A DNA stretch of 64,000 bases from Puffinus mauretanicus (Eukaryota > Chordata > Aves > Procellariiformes > Procellariidae), in the NCBI GenBank assembly GCA_023333565.1, contig JAJKFH010002749.1:744001-808000 (forward strand), written 5' to 3'. Made by a program: the position numbers and the translations under genes. The notes under the pieces are model-generated. The model was given only the letters and a program-made list of their open reading frames with translations. It made no database searches and was not told where the DNA came from. Each line of letters starts with the position of its first letter. The stretch's first letter is position 1. This document shows positions 1 through 26,149 of the stretch, piece by piece.

Positions 1-14158
<14,158 letters not shown>

Positions 14159-14740
14159 GTACTTGTCGTGTTTTAACCCCAGCCGGCAACTGAGCACCAC
14201 CTGGCTGCTCGCTCACTCCCCCCAGGTGGGATGGGGGCGAGAATCAGAAGGGTAAAAGTGAGAAAACTCGTGGGTTGAGATAAAGACAGTTTAATAGGTA
14301 AAGCAAAAGCCGCGCACATAAGCAAAGCAAAACAAGGAATTCATTCACTACTTCCCATCGGCAGGCAGGTGTTCAGCCCCCAGGAAAGCAGGGCTCCATC
14401 ACGTGTAACGGTTACTTGGGAAGACAAACGCCATCACTCCGAACGTCACCCCCTTCTTCTTCTTCTCCCAGCCTTATATGCTGAGCGTGACATCATATGG
14501 TATGGAATAGCCCATTGGCCAGCTGGGCCAGCCGTCCTGGCCACGCTCCCTCCCAGCCCCCACCAAACCTGGCAGGGCACGGGAAGATGAAAAGTCCTTG
14601 ACTAGTGTAAACACTACTTAGCAACAACTAAAACATCAGTGTGTTATTAACATTATTCTCACACTACATCCAAAACACAGCACTATACCAGTTAATAGGA
14701 AGAAAATCAACTCCATCCCAGCCGAAACCAGGACAGTACT
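14159..14740 (-). mobile_element. Solo LTR, avian ERVL-like, with 5-bp target duplication
   Basis: A 572-bp LTR spans 14164-14735, reading TGTCGTG...AGGACA on the + strand. It is flanked by a perfect 5-bp target-site duplication, GTACT, at 14159-14163 and 14736-14740. The reverse complement starts TGTCCTGGTTTCGGCTGGG and carries a TATA-like box, which is the usual orientation of this common avian family, so I place it on the minus strand. A 5-bp duplication fits class III (ERVL-type) integration. Because the duplication flanks a single LTR, this is a solo LTR left by recombination between the two ends of a provirus. No gag, pol or env remains. The element is well preserved and so relatively young. 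Confidence 0.88.
14473..14495 (-). promoter_or_regulatory. LTR core promoter: CRE-like site plus TATA-like box
   Basis: Read on the minus strand, an 8-bp CRE/ATF-like site (TGATGTCA) at 14495-14488 is followed by a TATA-like box (GCATATAAG) at 14481-14473. This is the normal U3 promoter arrangement of an LTR. The same block is kept in the second copy at 20425-20444. Transcription from it would run antisense to PALM2. Activity is inferred, not shown. Confidence 0.5.
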
Positions 14741-17700
14741 TCAACAGTTCTTCCACATCTCCTGTTCCAGTGATCATTCGTGTAATTATCGTTCCCACAC
14801 TTTTAGCATAATGTGAGCTGAGCTCTTTGGTACAGGAATTACTTCTCACTGTACAGAGGGGACCTCCATGGTGCCACTTAGATATCCTGAGCGACTTTTC
14901 AGTCTTCAGAATTCTTTACGTTCTCTTATTTTGCAGTGGCAAGACAAATAAGAAATAGATACTTTTAACACAAATGGTCCATGCTTGTAGAGAAAGCAGG
15001 AAAGAAGAGCCTTTTGCTGAAGAAAGTGATTCACACTGTGACTGGACTTGTGCTTCTTGCTAGGACTGTAAATCTGGCTTTTAGTTGTCACACCATTCTT
15101 ATGTTTCAAAGCAGCATGATTTCAAAGCAGAAAAGCAACGTTTGGGTGGTGTGTGCAAGTTATGGTGTGAAACTTATGCTTTAACTCTCTAATATGCAAA
15201 AGACAGAGACAGGCAAGTTTAAAATGTTCAGCAGCATCTACCAGGTATAAGCTCTGATGCTGACGAAGTACGAAATCCTTCAGCTAGCTCTGAACCTGTG
15301 TGCTGATTGCACTGCAGCTGTAGCAAGATGGAGCAGCTGAGTAAATGCTCGGGTCATTGATTGTGCACTCCAGTGGCTGCTGGTGGTGCCTGAGGTAGCT
15401 CGGGTATCTTAACACTGTGTTGCATGGCACTGAAACTGGTGCAGACTTTTACACTGCAGCACGATTACATCAAAATCAGAGGGCTGGCTTCAGCCCCAGT
15501 GGTTGTGGTAGTTTCCACTCATCTATAGGTAGCTGGTGCAGGACAGGCACAAGCTACAGCTTGGTCTACCTAGCCACTCAGCTGGCTAGTTTGAGCTGGT
15601 GTCTAAGTTGCTGCAGCCTCCCCCATATCAGTGCTCAAACAGTGCAAGCTCTAGGTGGGTAGGGCACATCCATCCATGCTGGTGGTGCTGAAGACATCCC
15701 TTGAGGTACCTCAGGCCTATGAAGTGACACAGCTGCATAATTAAATGGGTAGCTTTTGTTGATAATTCCTGGGGGTGTTTTATTTTTTAATTCAGCTGTC
15801 AAAATCCAGTTCCCAAATGATTCGTTCATCTCTTTAATGTGATGGCATTTTTCTTATCCTTGCCCATTAACCACTGGGTTTGTTTTATTTATGTCTGAAA
15901 GAGCTTCTTTTAGTCATTTGTGTGAAGAAGAAAAATCTGCAGCCTACTAAATCCACCATGCTTTTGGACAGGATTACTGAAGATGGCAAATGCGTTTCAT
16001 GGTTTTCTATGCAAACAGATGAAACTTTGGGTTTTGTGGCTTCTTTTTCCTCTGCTGTCACTCTCTGTATGCAGTGACCCAGGAATCCTGGATCCCCACT
16101 GGATCTCCAGGTGGGGTCCATCACGGATGCCGTGCACAGTGATATATGTTCTTTGCTGCAAAGATGTAATCCAGTGAGGCAAGTAATCACAGAAAAGGAA
16201 GTGGGGACCAAAAGCATGGACTAAAGTCTAGGTTTTCCAAGCTTGAGTGACCTGCCGTGTAGATAAGTCAAGTCTGTAACCAGCCGGTGGGATCAAATCA
16301 CAACATAGATCTTTTACACCTGACGAAATGCATATTCTCTGCAAACAGATACCAGAGAGAGAAGGCAATTCCAGCACAGACCCTGTCATCTTTGATGGTA
16401 GCCCAGGGAAACTGCCCTAAATGGAGGAGTTACAGCTGGGTTATTAAAAGGACATTTCATTTGTGGGAAGCCCTTTTGGGAAGCATGAGCTTGCCTACAG
16501 AATCTTAACTGCATAAAATGTGAAAAAAACAGATATTACCAGTAAACATGGGTTACTGATTTGGGTATGTATGTATGGGCGAGTGTCAAAGAAGTGACCA
16601 GAGAAAATGACTTTTAATTAAGTCGTGGAGCCCCAAGTCTTATATGACAAGTTTTCCATTCGGTTTTGGTTTTGTGCATATTTTTTTTTTTATGTATTTA
16701 GAAAATTGCAAATATAGTTTCCTCGTATAAGTCCATCTTCAGCCTCCTTTCCACTCTTTAAATTTAAGGGTATTTATTAATCAGGACAATGAATTTTATA
16801 CAAGTGATCCTCACAAGAACCCACATTGCAATCAGGGCTGGTAGCCTGGTGTGCAGTGAGATGTTTTTCTTTAGGTCCATCAGATAAAGGGACAGTCATA
16901 ACAACACAGATAAGGTTTGTTAAGACTTTCGGTGGAAGCTAAACCTCTTCATTCCAAAAGAATAGAGGGGAAAAATCAAATACTAGTAAATTACAGCAAA
17001 AATCTAAGGGTTTTCTGACTTGACTGATGATCTCCGAGCTTTGTGACTTGGCACACCTGGAACAGGTTCAGAAAGGCAGAAGGCTTCTAAATTTAGAAAC
17101 ACGTTTCAGGCAGCAGCTGCTGCAGAGCAGCAGTATCACCAGCAGAGCTGGGCTTGTAAGCCTCGTCTTGCTGGCAGCATCCAGGTTGGGATACCAGAGA
17201 ACCCAGTTCACCCTCCAAATGCCATTCCAGGCGGGTTGCACAGAGCCAGCCATTGATCTGGTCCTGCAAGGACAGTCAAGCCCACTGTTCACAAGTTAAT
17301 CCCAGGAGCTTAAGACGTCACTCCTGACCTGGGGGGAGATGGTTCGTATTTGTTACACTGGCATTCCAGTTTTGATGACATAAGATTTTCAACTAAGACA
17401 ATAAATAAATAAAAAAGAAAAAAAGCCATCACAACAGCATTCTGACTTTAGGAAAGATTGTAGCAGGAGAAAACAATGGAGCTGCCACAGGCTTTGCATG
17501 TGTACCATGTTTATGTCCCAAAACATGCAAGGGGAATGCCTCATGCCTTTGAGCCCTTACCCCGCTGGGATTGCTTTTGGGGGAGAACTGTGGTGTCCAG
17601 GAGCCAGGTCCAGTATGAGGCAACTGCAGGGTGTCACCGTGCCAAGAACATGGTGATCCTCAGCTCTGTTTTCTTCATGTGCAATAACTGCACTTTCACT

Positions 17701-20119
17701 TAGGCATGACCTAAAATATTTTACCACCTGCCAAAGGCTGTAAGTACCCACCAAGTCAGATGTAACTTGTTATATCACATGCATGATCACTGAAAGCCCG
17801 GTTTTAAGGCTATGGGTAACATTAAGTAGTCTTCCAGGCAGTCAACAGTGGCCAACACTCCCTTGTATCATCTTTCAGGCAAGTAATTTCAGGAGCAACC
17901 ACCCTACAGGCAAAAAAGCCATGTAATTCTCCGCTCTTTGCTACTTAACGTCAGCTTGACAAATGCGGATCATCAATCATGCTGAAGCTATGTCACAGAA
18001 GAATCATCCTGTTTTCCTGCTGAGGCTATCAGGGAAAGTCTTTCATGGTTGTGTAGCATCAAGTGTCAGGTAAAGAGTGCAGCTTCGTCTGGACATCAGT
18101 CTCTGAAAATGGTATAAATTTTCTGGAAGGATGGTTTGAAAACAGGTTCCAGTAATAGAAGTCTGCTTCACACCAGGGTTTTGAGAACTTGTTTTTTCTT
18201 AATTAGCTATTTTTTTCATAATGTTGGTAGTACATAGTTTCTACCCAGAGAACTTCTATTATCAGGGATTGGTATAGTCGAAATAATACCACCTAAGGCA
18301 ATGCAAAACCTCAGGTGTAACAGAGAGACCATGCTGTGTTACCACTCGTTTGTTAAATGTTCTCATTTAAAACTCACAGAGCATGAACAGAAAACATAAT
18401 CAAACCCCTATAGATCAGACCAATGTCCACCATGTAAAAGTCGTCTGAAATTACACACACACAAAAAAAGGACTTGCTCTCTCTCATCACTGGGTCATTT
18501 TCCTAGCAGAAGAAACAGGCTTGAAATACCACATGAAAGCCAAAAAAATCATTGTTGCAGCAGATACAAGAGAGAAAGAACTTCAGAACTAAACTCCAAC
18601 TGAGAAATGCCCTTCCCTTCATCCATGCCTCAACTTTTCCCCCTTTTAGGACTGAGAATGTAATAGCTGACAAATGCTTTGATATCTGCAAACAATAAGC
18701 AACATACATGAGAGCCACGTGCTGACATCCTGGCTCACGGTGCCCAAATCTACCAGGGATCCCAGGACCAAACAAATTTCTTGCCTGCGTAGGTTTCTAC
18801 ACACCACTTTTTTGAAGACTGCTGTTCCACAGCATTTTGTAAGCAGTCATTTCACTCTTCAAGCATTTCAAAGAAGAAAGAAGAACAGAATATCCACACT
18901 TTCTCCCTCTCGAGTGCAGACGGAGGACAGGAGAGTGCACTGTGGTTCTTGGGTAGGGAAGACATCTGCTTAAATACGGCACATGACAAATGAAGACATT
19001 TAATGAACAGGATGGCTCTTACAGGTGACTCCTTGGTGCAGACACCTGTGCTTCAGCAGGCCCCAGCAAGCACCACCAGACCTCCCTTGGGCACCAGGTT
19101 TGCTTTATGTGACACAGAAGTGCTGTTGGATTTTCCTGACTAAATCACAAGCTTGCTTGCTTCAGTGAAGCCCTTCTAGACTTGCCTCATTGCAAGCAAG
19201 ATAATACGGCTTTTCTTTTGGAAGACTACCAGATCAACAATATCCTTGTACAGGAACGAATGTGAAAGAAAACGCCTGAAGCAAAGTAGTGTGTCTGATA
19301 TTACTTCCTTATTTCCAGTACTTATTTTGTCATCTGTAGTGTCTGTAGGGGGTGACTGCAAAATTACCTATCCTGAAAATGTCTTTTTTCTCATTAAGAG
19401 CAGTGGTATTTAATCATTTACAGCTTCATTAAGTGTCTTGTCCTATCACTTACCGCATCAGTACAGACTGCAAAGATCATACTGGCATCTTGAATAAGAT
19501 GAGGATCTATTGAAATTTTTCCATCCTAGCAACCCCTGCTGAGCCACCTTATCTCCCAAAGGAGAAGACATTTGAAAAACCCGATGCAATGACCCAGCAT
19601 TTCTGAAAGGTGATTCTTTCTTCATTAGTCTTTGCTTTTCATGCTGCTGAGCTGCAAAGGAATCAGTGCAATGAAAGAAAGAAATAGTGATAGCTGGTGT
19701 TGCATTAGGAAAAAGGTGGATTGTGTTTAGTAATCTCTGGCTGAACTGCTTGTCATTGTGTTAGATATATACATAGCCTAAATGACAATGCATGAACAAA
19801 GCTGAAAATGCGTTGTAAGTAAGTGGGCTTTTTACTCCTTTTTCTAAATACAAATTACCTTCTTTCAAAGAACAATCATTAAGGAAGCAACGTGTACTAT
19901 GGAGATCTGAGCTTTTTCATTCAAGTATTCTTTGAAATATGTGAAAATTTTTACCAGTTGGCACAAACCAACTTTGTGAAGAGATTCTCAGAAGCTGTAC
20001 TAGCCAGTAATATACCAATTTTGCCCCTAGGTATTGAGGACAAATTAACCCTTACACAAATCTCTGTTGGATTAATCTGATTTTTTGGTAAGGGAAGCTT
20101 TTCCTGGTAGTAAAATAGA
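14741..20119 (+). other. PALM2AKAP2: PALM2 large intron between the two LTRs
   Basis: This is intronic DNA with no retroviral gag/pol/env frame, which rules out the two LTRs being the ends of one intact provirus. I see no other clear repeats or genes. The largest open frame (15885-16217, minus strand, 110 codons) has no recognisable domain. Confidence 0.6.
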
Positions 20120-20278
20120 TAGTATGTCGTGGTTTAACCCGACAGGCAGCCAAATACCATGCAGCTGCTCACTCATTCCCCACCCCCCGGTGGGACAGGG
20201 AGAGAATCAGAAGGGTAAGAATGAGAAAAACTCGTGGGTTGAGACAAAGACAGTTTAATAGAACAGAAAAAGAAGGGA

Positions 20279-20279
20279 A

Positions 20280-20325
<46 letters not shown>
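20279..20325. repeat. (AAT)n microsatellite inside the LTR
   Basis: About 15 uninterrupted AAT units lie inside the second LTR, after a purine-rich 'cagaaaaagaagggaaa' lead-in. A pure run of this length is expected to vary between individuals. It creates poly-Ile or poly-Tyr frames on the minus strand that are not genes. Confidence 0.95.
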
Positions 20326-20424
20326 GAATACACAAAATGAGTGATGCACAATGCAATTGCTCACCACCTGCGCTGACCAATAACCAAGTAGCGATCGGTA
20401 CTTCCTGGAACACGCCTACCATTC

Positions 20425-20444
20425 GTATACTGAGCATGATGTCA
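20425..20444 (-). promoter_or_regulatory. CRE-like and TATA-like block of second LTR
   Basis: On the minus strand, TGACATCA (20444-20437) precedes a GTATAC-type TATA-like element (20430-20425). The spacing and context (CCATATG upstream, GCTCAG between) match those in the LTR at 14164-14735. Here the TATA-like element is weaker than in the first copy. Confidence 0.4.
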
Positions 20445-20672
20445 TATGGTATGGAATACCCCGTTGGCCTGCTGGGCTGGCTGTCCCGGCTATGCTCCCT
20501 CCCAGCCTCTTGTGCACTTGGCAGAGTATGGGAAGCTGAAAAGTCCTTGACTACAGGGTTCTTAGCAACAACTGAAAACATCAGTGTGCTGTCAACATTC
20601 TTCTCATACTAAATCCAAAACACAGCACTAGGAAGAAATTTAACTCTACCTAGCCGAAACCAGGACACAGTA

Positions 20673-23189
20673 AAATAGGATGTGGAACATCTTGGTTTTA
20701 CCTAAATTTCCTGGTTTATGATTTTATGGTGAAAAGTGCATGCTATTCTATGTACTGAGAACGATTTGTAGGGCTGCATATTTCAGAAGGAATTATTATT
20801 TTCATCTGAACACATGTATTTTGGACATGGTCCAATCTTATATAATTCTTTGAAGGCTTTTCTTTCCTTCACAGGAAAGTGTCTTCAAAACAAATAATAG
20901 TGGTTTGTGTCTATCATCGGAGGAATGCTAGCTGGGAAATACCCCAAAGTGTACGAAGTATATTAATTTGTCCGTTTGCCCCAGGGATGCTGAATCATGT
21001 TTTCTGTGACACGGTGCTGAGAGGGTTTGCATAATGAGGGGTTGAAAATTCCATTTTCTCCAGCTTTTCCTGGAGAGCAAGAGTCCAGTTTTTGCTGGAT
21101 AAAAATTTACATTTAATAAAGAACTGAGAAACCTTGGCAGGCAGAGAAGAGAGCTTTCCAAGGAGTATCAAGGTGAAGCATCACCTTCAAAATCACCAAA
21201 AGTGCTCCAGCAGCTGCTGTTGCTGCTTTTTTTATAAGTAGCTGCTCTGTAGTGGTTAGATGCACTTCTGCTTTTCAGGGCCAGGCTGATATCATGTGGT
21301 GGATACTGCTTTGAGATGTCTGAAATACAGCCTAAGGAGTATGCACCAGTTATTCATTAGGAGATAAAATATTCATTGTCCCTTTTCTCTCCCCATCAGC
21401 CAGGATATATGAGAGGAAGGGGAAGGAACAGAGAGGCATTCCTTTTTTGCTGCAGTTGGGTGGATTTAGCTTTTTGTTGGTAGGATGAATCATAAGGATT
21501 TATAGCTCTCAGGGCTATTAAAGTTGCCCAGTCTTTAAGAGCTCCCACAGCTTTCTCTCTCTTAATTGCTGTTCATATCCATCTTTTCCCCTCCTGCCAA
21601 GCCTCTAGTTTCTGTTTTATTTCATTGTTTTATTTTTAAGAGTTTGATAGCTTCTTCAACACTGCAATTCAAGGGGCTTGTGGGAAACAGCTGGATTTTG
21701 CAGATTTCTCTCCTGTCACCTCCCAGTAAGGTGACCGGCTTTACAGGCAGCCTTCAAGGCAGGCAACTAGTTCTGTAGGCAACATTTGGGTTCCTGCACT
21801 CCTCTTTCACCGTTGAAACCCTTTTTATCTCTGAACAGCAACGTAGCATGGCTCCATGGCGAAACCCTCCTTTCCCTCCGCACTTCCTTGCCCCTCCGTG
21901 CCCAACAGTGTGGTCCTCCCTGTCCCCCTGTCCCGCCCTACCCGCTTCTCCCCAGGGCGGTGGGCAGAGACGCTGTTGCCCTCTCCAGCAGAGTGGGTGC
22001 TGGGGAGTGCAAGAAGCTTTTCCAGGCTTTGGCCAGCTTTGGCTTTCCAGTCTCTTTGCCTCCTTTCATCCCAGGGATCCCAAAGTGGGGGGTTTTGCAA
22101 ACCCACACCCATGAGTTCTACTCGGCGGCATTGCAGACCCTTGAATCTGCCAGCTACGTCATCCGTGCTTACTGAGCAGGGACCGCGATGGGCTTCAGGC
22201 ATTGCCCAGCCTGTGTGAGCATGGCTGGAGAGGGCCAAACTACAGAGATCGATCCTATTAATCCAGAAAAAAAGGATCACAGGTGGTATGGGGGTGATTC
22301 TTTTAATTCCAGAAGGAATCAGGAAATGCCAAAATTATACTTTCTGTTTCAGCACAGGTTTCTTCTCTGACTCTTACTGCTTCTGCTCCCCACTCCCCTC
22401 TTTTTCCTCATTATCCTCCAAGGAAGGCTATTTTTTAATTAAGTGCGAGGGTAGATTTGCAGAAGAGAGAGAAAGTCTTTGTTCTTCATGTCCCAAATTG
22501 ATTAGCATTCTTGTAGCTTTGCTGTTTGCTTATCTAAAAAGAAGCCATGGTTTGACTGAGGAAAGAATAGCTTTTGCATTTTAATTTTCTCCTAACCGAA
22601 AGCTTCTAACATGCCCTAACAATACTGGAAAAGATTCTGGGACTCACTCACCGTTCTCAAATTCATCTAACTAGTAACATCCCCTGACAGGTCCAGTAGA
22701 AGAAACACAGGAAGAGCAAGTCATTAAAAAACCCTGCCTATTTTAAAAAAAAAAAAAAAAAAAAGTCGTAATCATCTTAACCTCACCTTGCACAGGGAAG
22801 AAAACCTTTGTAGCATGAACTCATCTTTTTAGCTAACTATGCAGAAAGAGGAAGTTCACGAACTGTGCACCAGAGTGATTAGCCCATTGCAAGACCCCTC
22901 AGGATGGAAAGATTAGAGAGCCTCTAGGATGACCGTGAAATTACAAAGTCTGTGACTTACAAATGGAAAAGCAAACGAAAAAGAATGGATTTGGGGTAAG
23001 CAGATTTCAGTAAACTCAAGAGAATTCATAACTGAAAGCTGTGATGGATAGAGGAGTTATACAGGGTGAATGACCATAAAAGCACAAACTGGCCCAGAGG
23101 AAAGGTAAGAAGTATAATAAGAGACTCACTGTACTAAATCACTGGCTTTTCCTTGGCTTTACGCAAAGACGAAAGTTCACAGAAAATGG
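20673..23189 (+). other. PALM2AKAP2: PALM2 large intron, with GC-rich patch and poly(A) run
   Basis: Intronic DNA. A C-rich stretch at about 21870-22110 opens several overlapping frames (up to 151 codons on the minus strand, 21825-22280) without any recognisable domain. A run of 20 A residues lies at 22745-22764 with no identifiable retroposon body directly upstream. No gene is supported. Confidence 0.55.
22745..22764. repeat. Poly(A) run
   Basis: Twenty consecutive A residues follow TTTT. It could be the tail of an old retroposed fragment, but I see no target-site duplication or recognisable body, so I record only the homopolymer. Confidence 0.9.
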
Positions 23190-24790
23190 AAGATAGTTCA
23201 GATCACTAAGCATAACTTGAGTAGAGTTGCAAAAGCATGTGAGGACAAAAACCAAAAAGGCAGAGGCATAATGTGTCCTGTACTGTAATAAGAAATGATT
23301 CTGTGGCAGCGTTACTGGTAGAGAGAAAGCAAAGGAAAATGTTGATCTCCTGTTCCACAGAGAGGAAAGGCAAGAGATGACACAGAGATAAGAGCTTTTT
23401 TCTGTGCTTCAGTCTTCACTGGAAAGGTGTGTTGCAATCAGATGGCAAATGCAGTTACACAAAGTACATATCCAGAGCAGAATTGGGAAAAACAAGTTGG
23501 AGAGTACTGAGACAAACCAAACTGGTTTCAGATCATCTGAGCATGGTGACATCCGTCCCCAAACTGGAGAACTGGCTGGAGCAGTCTCAGAGCCTTTTCT
23601 CTTCGAGATCTTGAAAAGGGCTGTTCATAGGAAGAGCAAATGTTGCGCTTAACTTTACTAAGAGGACAGGGAAAAGAGGAGTTAGGGAATACCAACTGAA
23701 CTTCAATCCTTAGAGGAGTACTTGTGGTTGTCTAGAAGAATACATAGTGAATTATAAACAACTTTAATTTATCAAGTAAGGCCTGTCAAGATACACAAGC
23801 TTCCTTGACAGGCAGCTAGCAGACCTTATAGCTCCGGGTCAGTTGAGGATGCCAATTATCTTGATGGTAAGGAGACTTTGATACTTTTATAATCAAGTAG
23901 TACAAATATGGTTTGGACAAAACTTCTGTAAGGCAGATACAATACTGGCAAAAAACTATTCAGTCAAAATTGAAGGAAGACGTTTTGATGGACTCTGTGC
24001 TGGGTCTAAGACCATTTTATCTTCTCATTAACACCTTAGGTGATGAGCAGGTATATGAATAGAGGATCTATTCATGAAACTTGAAAACAACATCAAACCT
24101 GGGGGCACACAGTGAAGAACAGTGTGATGATTACAAATCAGGTATGGTCTTAAAAACGCAGTAGAAGACAAGTGCAAAATTTTACCTTTAGGCAGGCATA
24201 ACCAACTGTGCAGACAGGGTGGGCTGTGACTCTCAGCCCAGTTCTCTCAAAAACATGTGGGAATTAGAGTGAATAAGAAGCTGGACATGAGTCAAGGATT
24301 TTGTGCTATAAAGACACATTGGTATGTAGGTAATGAGACATAAAAGAAATCTCCTCTGCTGATCATTAATAAGGCCTCAGAGGGATTAACGTGCAGTTGG
24401 AGTACTGCATTGGAAGTACAATGCGGACTGCCAGAAAATCAGGAGGAGAAAATGGAAGTGGTTGGGGCACATGGTCTACAAGGAAAAATTGCTCAGTCTA
24501 ATGCAGACAGTAGGTCTTCAAATATTTCATCAGCCGTTGCAATGGAAAGGAATAACCTGTTCTTTGTGTTCATGGTAGAAAGGACAACAACTACTGAGGT
24601 TAAGTGTTGGCAATGGAAATTCATTAGGGAAATCCTTCCAACGATCAGGATAGAGAATCACTGGGAAAGCCGTAGAGTCTCCATCATTTTGGGTCTCTGA
24701 GACAAGGTCAGAGACACAGTCATCAGGAGCAGTGCTAGTTCAGCCAACACAGCCTGCCGTCAAGGACCTGGCCAGATCCTGTGTCCCAAG
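23190..24790 (+). mobile_element. Old, decayed CR1-like LINE (ORF2 remnant)
   Basis: Collinear landmarks of CR1 ORF2 appear in order on the + strand. First is a segment resembling the linker before the reverse transcriptase ('ttctgtgcttcagtcttcactgg', about 23400). Next is the 'gtacaaatatggtttggacaaaac' region (about 23900), then 'tctgtgctgggtctaag' (about 23990), the block ending 'ctggagtactg'-like (about 24395), and finally the 3' ORF2 motif around 24545-24690 ('ggaataacctgttct', 'aatccttccaacgatcagg', 'gtctccatcat'). Every reading frame is broken by stops and small indels, so it is a pseudogene copy and far older than the CR1s near 41-44 kb. The left boundary is uncertain and the ATTCTATG tail is eroded. 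The similarity call is from memory of CR1 consensus sequences. Confidence 0.6.
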
Positions 24791-26149
24791 CCGCTAGGGC
24801 TCAGCACTCGCTGATTGATCAAAATGGCATATTTTACAAAATTCAAGGCAGGGTCTCCAGGGATTTACAGAGCAGATTACTGTTTAGGAAAGGGTGTTGG
24901 CTCTTACAGTGTAGGACAAAGCCAATTTCTTGCATTGCAGGTAAGGAAGAAACTTTCCTGCATGCAAGTCAACCCTGAATTTTTGGTATGTTTCCATGAA
25001 ACATCAGGGAACAGCCACTGCCAGGCACAGAACTGGGTGGACTACCAGTGCAAACCAGCCTGCCAGTTCCCGGTACAACTGCGTGAAATCATGACGGAGT
25101 TTTCTTTCCATTCCTCCTCCGCTCAGTAGCTGGCAAAATATTTCTGTGTTGAAGTCTCTTGTTTCAGAGTTCTTATTTGAAGACATAAATAAATCTGCTG
25201 GTTTGCATTCAGACCTCCAGTTTTGTTCTCCAAATAATTTTACATTGTTTCATTAGCCTGAAACAGGCTGTGGATTTTCATCCTTTGTCATTAGAATCGG
25301 AATAGGCATTTGTGAAGAGGAACAGAAGGCATACATTTTAGACTTTGTGGACCCTAGAGGGCAGGATGATGAGAAACTGAAGCTATAAATGAAAATGTAG
25401 CATAAAGGGATGACTTGAATGGGTCAAAACTTAAAATTTCCATCTTACAGAAAATTCTGAGACTTTGAAATTTCACCTTGTCTCAAATACAGATGAAAAA
25501 TAAGTTTATCAAAAACGTTGTGGAAGAGAGGAATTAATATTATTTGTTTGACATCCTGGAAACATTTATTTTGATAAGATGAAACATTATCAACATTGGC
25601 ACTTTAACACTTTTATCTGTTCATAGTTTAAATGGTAATGTAAAAAGCAGACGTTTCTGCTTCATGGAAACAAAATATTGAGATAATCTCCTGTCAGATT
25701 ATCATGAAATGGATACTTTCCTGTAAAGATTTTACATTAAATTAAGTCAATGTTCTCCAAAGGAATAATACTTCTCAGGGAAATCATCAACCATATGCCA
25801 TCATTTTCTAGTGTCCTTTAACTCCACAAATGTCAAAATGGTATATACTTCTAAACAAAGACAGAAAAATAATCTATGGTCAGGCAGATATAAAGCAATT
25901 TCCAGAGAGAAACAAAACAACTGCTTAATACTGCGTATGAGTGCTGCATAATTGTTTAACAGCTATTTATCACATTGTATCTGTGAGGAGAATTAAACAG
26001 GTATATTTTCTGTCCTAGCAGTTGCTCCATACAAATGGGTCTTAGGTAGTTTGTTATATCTCTTCATTTCATATCTTCCAGACTCTGCTATTGATACAAC
26101 ATGTTAAGCATCCAAGGCAACAGGGAAATTATTAAGCGACTTTCCTAAC

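Larger units (their letters stand above)
20125..20667 (-). mobile_element. Second solo LTR, related subfamily, with internal AAT repeat
   Basis: The LTR reads TGTCGTGGTTTAACCCGACAG...CCGAAACCAGGACA on the + strand. It shares its ends, the 'gagaatcagaagggtaa' block and the 'aaaagtccttgact' block with the LTR at 14164-14735. The canonical orientation is minus. The middle differs: an (AAT)n tract and a distinct central segment replace the other copy's sequence, marking a different subfamily. The flanks TAGTA (20120-20124) and CAGTA (20668-20672) match at 4 of 5 positions, consistent with a slightly decayed 5-bp target duplication. It is a solo LTR with no internal retroviral genes. Confidence 0.85.

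Noticed and set aside
20169..20581. Minus-strand frames with poly-Ile, poly-Tyr or poly-Leu
   Set aside because: They are translations of the (AAT)n microsatellite within the LTR.
14164..20667. The two LTRs as the ends of one provirus with a 5.4-kb interior
   Set aside because: The first LTR has its own perfect 5-bp target duplication, the copies belong to different subfamilies, and the DNA between them has no gag, pol or env remnants.
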